Positions 41,557 to 47,486 of a DNA stretch of 47,486 nucleotides are shown here, in pieces. Source of the DNA: an uncultured Clostridia bacterium (GTDB taxonomy: Bacteria; Bacillota; Clostridia; Saccharofermentanales; DTU023). The stretch is from positions 1-47,486 of the forward strand of contig CAKZWV010000010.1 in the NCBI GenBank assembly GCA_937922005.1, given 5' to 3'. Under the pieces are notes generated by a model that saw only the letters and a list, made by a program, of their open reading frames with translations, ran no database searches and was not told the DNA's origin. How positions within the stretch are numbered: the first letter of the stretch is position 1; each line of letters begins with the position of its first letter. The position numbers and the translations under genes are program-made.

Positions 41557-43032
41557 CTACTCCAGGTAATTGGCAAAGACGTAGCCCACCTGTCCATCCG
41601 GCAAACTTACGAAGACAAAACCATTGGCAGGCTCCGTAAGCTGGGTCAGCTTGTCTCCCCGGGTTAGAGTAGCTATGATCGGAGCATTGTCCTTCGGGGC
41701 CTGTAAAATTTGCAACTGCACAGCTTTGACCGTGTGAACAATCTCCAAAGGGGTCTTCTCAGGAATCACGACCGCTTGTGGGTCCCCCTGCTGGTAGGGG
41801 ACCGTCTGATCCGCCTGCTGGCTAGGAGCTGGCAGATCTTCCTTCCCAGCTTCCGCTCTCTTCCATAGTAAGGACATCCCGTAGAGTAAGGCAACCAGCA
41901 TCACTAAGGAGACACCAATAATTACCAAGCTCAGGGCGGAATTCCGTGGCAGGAATGAACGTAGGGTCTTTAAAAATTCCGTCAAGCCCCTCCTAGAACC
42001 TTCTAGTTTAACCTCCATGAGGCGGTCGTTCCATTCAGCAAGCTTATTCCCCGTAGATAGCTTAGGAGCCGTCTTTTTGGGCTGGGAAAGGGTATTTAAG
42101 CTTGCTTTGATGACTGGGCGCTTATCTTTTTTCAAAAGTTCTTGACGGACTTTAGCATCTTGTAGGATATCAGCCCAAAGGGGGACGGGCTCTCGGTCCA
42201 CCCTCATGCCCTTGCGCTTGTTATCGATCAATTCCCGATCCAAGTCTTCACAGGTCAGCCAGGGGTAGAATACCGATTCAGCTACCTCTTGGTCTAACAG
42301 TTCGTAAAAACGCAATTCAGCCTCACGGTAAGGGTCCAAGAACTGACTTTTTTCCCGGTTGAAATCAGGTCCTTGGATATCGTCGAATTGCATATACATA
42401 AAGGAAAAATCTCGGTCCTTGGCTAGGCCCCGCCGTCCCCTGGGGAACATGACGGTGGAGATGGCAGCGCCAATCCTCTCTTGGGATTCTAATCTTTGAC
42501 GCAGTTCCTTATTCTCGTCACTGCGATAAGGGAAAAGACGCTCCGGAGGCAAGAGAAAAAGGGCATCATCTTGACGGGGGCGAAAGGCGTAACATTCCAA
42601 ACTTCCTAAATAGTATTGGGGGAAAATACCAATTGGCCAATCCGTAGGGTGTAAGCGGTAGATCTTTTTATGGCGACGCAAATAAACCCCGCTATTGCGG
42701 TTGCTCCATACGAAGACAAAGCCACTATAGGCTAGGATCAAGAGTTCTGTCTTGGGGACCTTATCCCAAATAAAGGGCAGGATATGACGGAGTCCATTGT
42801 GGGGCATATCGGGCATCAACTGCCCCCAAGTATCCAGGGGGGCAGAACCAAAACCTGAATTCTTTTGCCCATACCAGACTCCTGTCATCATCACGATGTC
42901 CGTACGGAATGGGGCCACAAAAAGCTCATCCGCATCTTCTCCCTGGTTCCCATAACGGAGGTTTTGGATCCACATGTTAAATTCATTGCGGTCCCGCTCA
43001 TTCAAGTGGGCCCCAGCCATCACCTGGATCAT
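41557..43032 (-). CDS. Single-pass membrane protein with C-terminal SH3b domain
   Basis: 491 residues. A soluble N-terminal region of about 365 residues, one transmembrane helix (ALSLVIIGVSLVMLVALLYG, about 370-390), an extracytoplasmic linker and a C-terminal SH3b domain (VKAVQLQILQAPKDNAPIIA, RGDKLTQLTE, DGQVGYVFANYLE). The N-terminal region (residues 40-170) has a strand order and phrases such as ELLILAYSGFVFVW, VYLRRHKKIYRLHP and DDALFLLPPERLF that recall PP2C-type phosphatases, but the metal-binding aspartate motifs are not seen. That link is tentative. The ATG overlaps the stop of the acetyltransferase gene (ATGA). It could relay an inside signal to the wall or sense wall fragments outside. 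Confidence 0.6.
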   Translation of the reverse strand: MIQVMAGAHLNERDRNEFNMWIQNLRYGNQGEDADELFVAPFRTDIVMMTGVWYGQKNSGFGSAPLDTWGQLMPDMPHNGLRHILPFIWDKVPKTELLILAYSGFVFVWSNRNSGVYLRRHKKIYRLHPTDWPIGIFPQYYLGSLECYAFRPRQDDALFLLPPERLFPYRSDENKELRQRLESQERIGAAISTVMFPRGRRGLAKDRDFSFMYMQFDDIQGPDFNREKSQFLDPYREAELRFYELLDQEVAESVFYPWLTCEDLDRELIDNKRKGMRVDREPVPLWADILQDAKVRQELLKKDKRPVIKASLNTLSQPKKTAPKLSTGNKLAEWNDRLMEVKLEGSRRGLTEFLKTLRSFLPRNSALSLVIIGVSLVMLVALLYGMSLLWKRAEAGKEDLPAPSQQADQTVPYQQGDPQAVVIPEKTPLEIVHTVKAVQLQILQAPKDNAPIIATLTRGDKLTQLTEPANGFVFVSLPDGQVGYVFANYLE

Positions 43033-43874
43033 GAGGCACCCCCTGGGAGGGCCTGTTCCGTCGATGAAGATGGATCGAGGAGTTCACTGGATCCGGAAGT
43101 TGTCAGGCCCTGCTGGCCCCTCAACAGGGGGTAGCGGGCATAAAACTCCTCTTGGAGGAAAGAATAAAGATGCAGGTCAAGATAGGTCGCCCCCCGCCGC
43201 TGATACTCGCGAAGGACCCCATCCGGACGAAATCCCAGTTCTTCCATGATTTTTCCTGACACCACATTACCCTCCAAATACGAGGCAGCTATTCGCCGTA
43301 AGTTGAGTTCTCCAAAACAATAAACCAGATAAAAAAAGACCAAAATCTTACTTAGTCCCTTGCCCCGCATCTCTGGCAAGAGGGCATAACCTACCTCTGC
43401 CCGCCGACTTACCGGATCCCAATGATCAAGGGTAACGAGGCCCGCTGGCCGACCGTCCAAAAAGACCCCAAAAGCATAAAAGCTAGGAGGGTCCAGCCAC
43501 TGGGTCGCCAAAATTTCCTTGGCCTGAAAAAGATTGGGAAGCATATGGGTCTCGCACACAAAAAAGAGTGCATCCAAAGGATCAGCTAATAGAGAGGCAA
43601 AATCACCGGCATTCTCCTTGGAAATCTGACTAAAACTGACCAGATGATCCTGGACCTCTCCCTGCGAATCCTTATCATTCACTGTTTGACCCGAGATTTC
43701 CTCCGAACTGTTGGATTGGGGGCTCTTGTTCGGAGTAGAGGAAAAGTGAGGAGAGAGAAAAGCGAAGTCCGAGGCTTGCCCTCGGCGAGGGAGAAAAGAA
43801 GGAGATCCCCCCGACGGACTTGCCTGGACTTCGACGATGGTGCGAGTAAAAGCTTCTAGATAGCGTACACTCAA
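43029..43874 (-). CDS. GNAT family N-acetyltransferase (RimJ/RimL-like)
   Basis: The acetyltransferase domain covers about residues 80-250. Motif A reads VGYALLPEMRGKGLSKIL, followed by NLRRIAASYLEGNVVSGKIMEELGF, the typical end of RimJ/RimL-like enzymes, then DGVLREYQRRGATYLDLHLYSF. About 80 low-complexity residues precede it. The start is TTG, overlapping the pfp stop by four bases, with only a weak ribosome binding site, so expression probably depends on coupling to pfp. The substrate is unknown. Confidence 0.85.
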   Translation of the reverse strand: MSVRYLEAFTRTIVEVQASPSGGSPSFLPRRGQASDFAFLSPHFSSTPNKSPQSNSSEEISGQTVNDKDSQGEVQDHLVSFSQISKENAGDFASLLADPLDALFFVCETHMLPNLFQAKEILATQWLDPPSFYAFGVFLDGRPAGLVTLDHWDPVSRRAEVGYALLPEMRGKGLSKILVFFYLVYCFGELNLRRIAASYLEGNVVSGKIMEELGFRPDGVLREYQRRGATYLDLHLYSFLQEEFYARYPLLRGQQGLTTSGSSELLDPSSSTEQALPGGAS

Positions 43875-45118
43875 AGTTTCGGGACCTGGATCATTTGTAG
43901 CTTGGCAAAATCGGGTAAACCATCCTTATAGGGGAATGCCAAATCGCCTTGAATGAGGGGAAGGAGGTAGTCGACAAAGGCGTCGGTGATGCCATTGCCG
44001 GCCTCGTTGATGTAGGCGTCGGGCAGTTTGTCCTCAGCATTGGCCACCTGGTCTAGGGGATACATGACAATTTCCGTCTGATAGGAGCGAGAAATGGGAT
44101 CCCGATGGAAGCCCGGCATCAGGGCCGTGGCCCCAGTAACCGCCTTTTGGACGGCCATCTGTCCAGACTTAAAGCACTCGTCAATATCGAGTTGGGAGGC
44201 AAGATGGGCCGCACAGCGCTGCATCAAAGAGAGCTCGATGGTCCGAATCTTTACCTTGAATTCTTCTTCCAGGATCTGGCCCAGGATCTGGCCAATCCCG
44301 CCCAACTGGGCATGGCCAAAGGCGTCTTTAGCGATATCCTTGTTGAAGACCTCCGCCATCAGGACCCCATCTTCGTTGTGGATCCCCTCGGATAGGGCAA
44401 TCATAACCTTCCCCTTTTCCTTCAAGATCCGACCGACGTCGGCAATCATCGCCTCTTGAGAGAAGGCCCGTTCCGGCACATAAATAAGATCGGGGCCGAT
44501 ATCATAGACACTGGCCAAATGCGAAGCCGCCGTCAGCCAACCCGCATGCCGTCCCATGATCTCCACAACGGTAATTTGAGGAATGTCGTAGGTCACGGCA
44601 TCATGGGCAATCTCCATCATTGTCGTAGCGATATAACGGGCTGCAGAAGGATAGCCCGGGCTATGGTCCGTGCAAGCCAAATCATTGTCAATGGTTTTGG
44701 GGATCCCCATGCAACTAAAGGCATAATCTTTCTCGGCCATAAACTTGGCGATCTTGTTGCAGGTATCCATCGAATCATTGCCGCCATTGTAGAAAAAGAA
44801 GCGGATATTGTACTTTTTGAAGATTTCGAGGAGCTTTTCGTAGTCAGAAGGATCCTTGTCCGGGCTCACTAGTTTACGGCGACACGAGCCCAGGAAAGAA
44901 GATGGAGTATGCTTCAGCTTCAAAATCTCCTCTTCCGACTCCTGGTCCAAGTCAATAAAATGCTCGTTAAAGACGCCCACAATCCCGTTCATAGCCCCAT
45001 AAACGTGGTGAATCTGGTCTTTGTGCTTTCTTGCCTCCAAAATAACCCCGGCTGCACTCGCATTGATGACCGCCGTCGGTCCTCCCGATTGCGCAAATAA
45101 CAAATTACCCTCTAACAT
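43871..45118 (-). CDS. pfp: Diphosphate-dependent 6-phosphofructokinase
   Basis: Glycolytic phosphofructokinase using diphosphate, which makes the step reversible. Motifs are FAQSGGPTAVINAS, YNGGNDSMDT (about 111-120), MGIPKTIDND (about 138-146) and VEIMGRHAGWL. The Asp after GGN and the Lys in PKTIDND are the marks of PPi-type enzymes; ATP enzymes carry GGDGS and PGTIDND. The 415-residue length is usual for the clostridial PPi group. The start is ATG at 45118, seven bases after GAGGAG; a GTG lies just upstream. First gene of a three-gene unit with the GNAT and SH3b genes. The candidate promoter lies at 45259-45287. Confidence 0.93.
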   Translation of the reverse strand: MLEGNLLFAQSGGPTAVINASAAGVILEARKHKDQIHHVYGAMNGIVGVFNEHFIDLDQESEEEILKLKHTPSSFLGSCRRKLVSPDKDPSDYEKLLEIFKKYNIRFFFYNGGNDSMDTCNKIAKFMAEKDYAFSCMGIPKTIDNDLACTDHSPGYPSAARYIATTMMEIAHDAVTYDIPQITVVEIMGRHAGWLTAASHLASVYDIGPDLIYVPERAFSQEAMIADVGRILKEKGKVMIALSEGIHNEDGVLMAEVFNKDIAKDAFGHAQLGGIGQILGQILEEEFKVKIRTIELSLMQRCAAHLASQLDIDECFKSGQMAVQKAVTGATALMPGFHRDPISRSYQTEIVMYPLDQVANAEDKLPDAYINEAGNGITDAFVDYLLPLIQGDLAFPYKDGLPDFAKLQMIQVPKL

Positions 45119-45138
45119 CACAAGTCTCCTCTCTGCCT

Positions 45139-45318
45139 CTAGGCATTTTGCTCAAAGTCAGCCCATGCGTCAGCCAGCGTCATGAGCTTACTCTGCAGGT
45201 CCCTTCAATCAAAATGGGGGCCAGCTTCTTCCACAAATACTCCTGGCCCGCTCCCTCGATTGTATCATGTACCCGCTTTTCCTTCAACGCAGGAAGGAGC
45301 CTTGACGATGCTAGGCCT
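45139..45318 (-). pseudogene. Possible remnant of a gene 3' end beside the transposase
   Basis: On the minus strand an open stretch (about 45 codons after a TAA near 45321) has protein-like text including EKRVHDTIEGAGQEYLWKKL and ends TGA near 45180. A shift by one frame near 45195 continues with DLQSKLMTLADAWADFEQ to a TAG at 45139. Joined, they look like the helical C-terminus of a larger protein that has been frameshifted and truncated near the insertion element. The parent protein is not recognised. Confidence 0.3.
45259..45287 (-). promoter_or_regulatory. Predicted sigma-A promoter for pfp
   Basis: On the minus strand TTGAAG (45287-45282), 17 bases, TACAAT (45264-45259). Transcription would start near 45252, giving a leader of about 130 nucleotides. 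The promoter lies inside the possible gene remnant, which argues for caution about one of the two readings. Confidence 0.5.
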
Positions 45319-45331
45319 TGTTATGGCAAGA

Positions 45332-46333
45332 TTAAAGATGCTTGCTTAGTTGGATTATTTGTTGCATTTTTTCGGGGAGAATAATCTGAAAATGGAGGGA
45401 AAAGCCTGCATTCTCATGTAAAGCATCTATAAGATCGGAATTTTGATAGACTGGTATAAAGCCTTGCTCAGGAATTTCTAACAGATGAATTTGACGCAAG
45501 CAATCGGCTATTTTTTTCGTTGAATAGCGATTATCTAACTGAGCGGCTAAGCTTTTCAGAAGGTGAAGACCTACGAAGCGAACGAATAAGTAGGCTTTGA
45601 GATTAACTTCATCGGAAGGATGGATGGAGTCCGGCTGGTGCATCCTACTTCCTCCAAAAGCAACGAAGGCAATTTGTAAGTCCTCTCCATAAAAGCTAAG
45701 GCCCTCCTCCTGGGGGTAAAGTCGATCATGGCTCCTTCGAAGGGTCTTCACCTTGGGATTGAGCTGCTTGGCCATCCCAGTACCTTCCTTAGCCAAGATT
45801 TCAAGAGTTTCATAAAGGTCATGGAGTCCAAAGCTGGGCGGTTCCGGGAACCTATGGGTCTCTTCCAGGATGGTCGGCACAAAGAAGGCCTGAGCCTCTT
45901 CTAAGACAGACTCTTCTCGCAAAGGGAAAAGAACCTGAAGAAAAACCAAAGTCTTCAGAACCTCATTGAAATCATAGGAAAGCTTGTGTTCTTGGGATAC
46001 ATTCTGGCAAAGCTGATCGATCCCCAGATCATAATAGACTTTTTGCAGGAAGAGACAGCCCGCATCTAAGAGCCTCCGCTGGTTTTCCAAGAGCTCGCGA
46101 GTGCTATCATAAGTGACCTTAACAGGAAGGGTTCCCGCTTTTTTCTCCTCCGTCATCTGTTTAGCAAGTTCCTTGCCCCAAGCAATCGGATCTAGGTATA
46201 TTTTCGACAAATCTTCCAAGGTCCCGAGCTTTTTGACCACCCGGTTGGAACGTTTGCCTGTTTGGCTATCGTAGGTTGATTCCACGATATAGAGGGTCGA
46301 AGCGTTTTTGGATTTAGAAATTTGCAGTCTCAT
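45332..46333 (-). mobile_element. IS1634-family transposase with its catalytic core deleted in frame
   Basis: 333 residues against 550-600 in the family. The N-terminus (MRLQISKSKNASTLYIVEST, then RSNRVVKKLGTLEDL) and the next 180 residues match the DNA-binding part of IS1634-type transposases. The last 95 residues (AYLFVRFVGLHLLKSLAAQL to ALHENAGFSLHFQIILPEKMQQI) match the family's C-terminus. The middle, which normally carries the DDE catalytic residues (about 230-250 residues), is absent, with the junction near 45630-45740. The frame stays open. The element is therefore transposition-defective unless helped in trans. No convincing terminal inverted repeats were found at either side. Confidence 0.82.
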
Positions 46334-46364
46334 AAGGAAGGCCTTTCTGAATGGAAGTCTATGA

Positions 46365-47006
46365 TCAAAGGTTCACGATGGCGTATGTTCCACGTTCATA
46401 AGCGGTTTCTATTTCGCCAAATAAAACCGGCAGCCTATCCTTGTACTTGGATAAAACGTTGTAGGCATGGTCAAGTTCCTCCTCTGAGTAGAGTTCATTT
46501 TCAAACGTCGAAAAATAAATTCCTTGGTCCATCAGCTCTTCTTGTAACTCACCAAGCATCAGATCCGTCTCTGCTTTTGGTAAAAATGTCCTTCTAGTAT
46601 CAGTATCCTTTCGATCCTCCGGATATTTAAACATAGCTTCCTTATTTAGATAAATCTCAATATTATATTTGGGGTTATTGATTGAATCCAGGCGAGAAAT
46701 CTGTTCTTCCTCGTCACAATTTTTCTGCTCTGGGACTGGAGGACGCTGATCGGAAAGTATAGATGAGCTAGCTCTAACAGATTGTCCTTCTGCATAAGCT
46801 TTTCTAGCTTCTTCTAAGGTCATTTCGTTTGGGCCGCCCGGGATTTCCCAGAGGCCGTTATTCTCCCAATTGCAATTGTCGCACACTCTGTCTTTCTCAA
46901 CCCGCATACCACAGACAGGGCATTTAATATGGGTTGCGTCGAGCCTTACGTTCTCATACATTTCATCATCGCTGTAAACATCAATGCTGGAGTCATTCTC
47001 TTTCAT
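46365..47006 (-). CDS. CPCC-type zinc-ribbon protein
   Basis: 213 residues from the ATG at 47006, which has AGGAGG ten bases upstream; the frame is open further up to 47246, but without a comparable start. Residues 27-70 form a Cys-rich CPCC-like domain: CPVC and CDNC (Cys29, 32, 42, 45), then NWENNG and GGPNEMTLEEARKAYAEG, the usual continuation of that family. The remaining 140 residues are charged and unfamiliar, ending in a helical region (EEELDHAYNVLSKY) and ERGTYAIVNL. CPCC-domain proteins are widespread, of unknown function, and often found near toxin-immunity or mobile genes. A partial paralogue lies upstream. Confidence 0.75.
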   Translation of the reverse strand: MKENDSSIDVYSDDEMYENVRLDATHIKCPVCGMRVEKDRVCDNCNWENNGLWEIPGGPNEMTLEEARKAYAEGQSVRASSSILSDQRPPVPEQKNCDEEEQISRLDSINNPKYNIEIYLNKEAMFKYPEDRKDTDTRRTFLPKAETDLMLGELQEELMDQGIYFSTFENELYSEEELDHAYNVLSKYKDRLPVLFGEIETAYERGTYAIVNL

Positions 47007-47308
47007 AGTATTTTTTCCTCCTGACGATTTGAACATCGTCGTTATCTCACCTGATGAAGAGATAATAAGAAAGTCATTTAAACTGGGCCCCCAAATAGGG
47101 CCTTGCGTTTTCAAATTTAGCAAACCCTTTCCTTCCTGCATAATCAGACTGCTCGATAGTAACTTGGTCTTGTCCCTTTTAAAAGCCTCTTTAAAAAATT
47201 TTTCCTCCCACTTTGGGACGGAGTACGCAGATCCAAAAGACAACAATTATTAGGCGCAGCGTGTACTCCCGCTATGCCTAGGTGCACAGACCTAAAATCA
47301 CAGACGCA
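47007..47308. other. 302-base spacer between the two CPCC-like genes
   Basis: The minus-strand frame of the downstream gene is open back to a TTG at 47246 and encodes plausible but unrecognised text (KWEEKFFKEAFKRDKTKLL); there is no matching ribosome binding site at that start. GGGCCC-type palindromic sequence occurs near 47088-47102. No firm promoter or terminator was identified. Confidence 0.4.
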
Positions 47309-47486
47309 CTATGTAATAGGTCGCCCTTCTTTATAAGCTTTTTTGGCTTCTTCTAACGTCATTTCATTTGGGCCCCCGTCAACTTCATAGTGGCCCCCAT
47401 TCTCCCAGTTACAGTTGGCGCACGTAGTATAAAATCTAACCCGCCTGCCGCAAACCGGGCATTTAATATGCCTATCGTCGAGAAGA
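47309..47486 (-). CDS. Second CPCC-type zinc-ribbon protein, 5' end beyond window
   Basis: The final 58 codons are present, ending TAG at 47309-47311. The peptide carries HIKCPVCGRRVRF, then CANCNWENGG and GGPNEMTLEEAKKAYKEG, with the same spacing of cysteine pairs (CxxC, nine residues, CxxC) as the gene at 46365. Unlike that gene it stops straight after the CPCC domain, so the longer paralogue has an added C-terminal region. The pair suggests a tandem duplication that may continue outside the window. Confidence 0.75.
   Translation of the reverse strand, partial: LLDDRHIKCPVCGRRVRFYTTCANCNWENGGHYEVDGGPNEMTLEEAKKAYKEGRPIT

Noticed and set aside
45139..45183. 14-residue leader peptide ORF before pfp
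   Set aside because: No ribosome binding site; better explained as the end of the frameshifted gene remnant.
45122..45250. T-box or other riboswitch in the pfp leader
   Set aside because: No T-box consensus (AGGGTGG region) or terminator-antiterminator pair was seen.
45300..46380. Terminal inverted repeats of the IS1634-like element
   Set aside because: Only a shared AGGCCTT was seen on each side, too short and not positioned as convincing ends.

Overview
The window is a dense stretch of bacterial chromosome of moderate GC, most likely from a member of class Clostridia (Bacillota). The family could not be fixed from the sequence. Supporting signs are strong AGGAGG-type ribosome binding sites, the Asp23/AmaP/DUF2273 trio, the clostridial second type IIA topoisomerase pair (ParE/ParC-like), a PPi-type phosphofructokinase, the pgpH-ybeY arrangement and the xseA-xseB-ispA-dxs-nadK-recN order. 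Almost all genes lie on the minus strand; only an EamA transporter and RNase Y are on plus.

Layout, left to right (minus-strand transcription runs right to left). 1-9562: ybeY (cut by the left edge), pgpH, phoH, rluD, lspA and a very large oligopeptide-binding-like lipoprotein. 9563-12993: divergent and convergent units with the EamA transporter (+), a small lipoprotein (-) and rny (+), separated by hairpins and extended -10 promoters. 13085-19291: a complete oligopeptide ABC transporter, oppB-C-D-F-A. 19485-22586: a partial histidine-degradation module (ftcD, hutI, fchA-type cyclodeaminase). 22728-34189: a housekeeping block yqeG-efp-asp23-amaP-DUF2273-nusB-xseA-xseB-ispA-dxs-nadK-recN. 34335-41051: parE, parC and a membrane-anchored NodB-like protein. 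41239-41395: tRNA-Gly and tRNA-Arg. 41557-45118: pfp, a GNAT acetyltransferase and an SH3b membrane protein. 45139-47486: an accessory patch with a gene remnant, an internally deleted IS1634-type transposase and two CPCC-like zinc-ribbon genes, the second cut by the right edge.

The housekeeping block keeps the clostridial order but lacks the sporulation genes usually embedded in it: yqfC/yqfD before phoH, spoIIIAA-AH after efp, and spoIVB/spo0A after recN. tlyA and argR are also absent. This points to a lineage that has lost sporulation.

The most striking observation is OppA (13085-14968). The segment that normally forms the C-terminus of this family sits at the N-terminus, behind the lipoprotein linker, and the protein stops exactly where that segment should begin. 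This looks like a natural circular permutation. Other recurring themes are long low-complexity tails or inserts in otherwise conserved proteins (NusB, PhoH, RluD, LspA, Dxs, PgpH, ParC) and many small degenerate tandem duplications, in leaders, across stop codons, and one that has copied a ribosome-binding-site/start-codon cassette four times. Family assignments rest on recognised motifs only; no database search was run.
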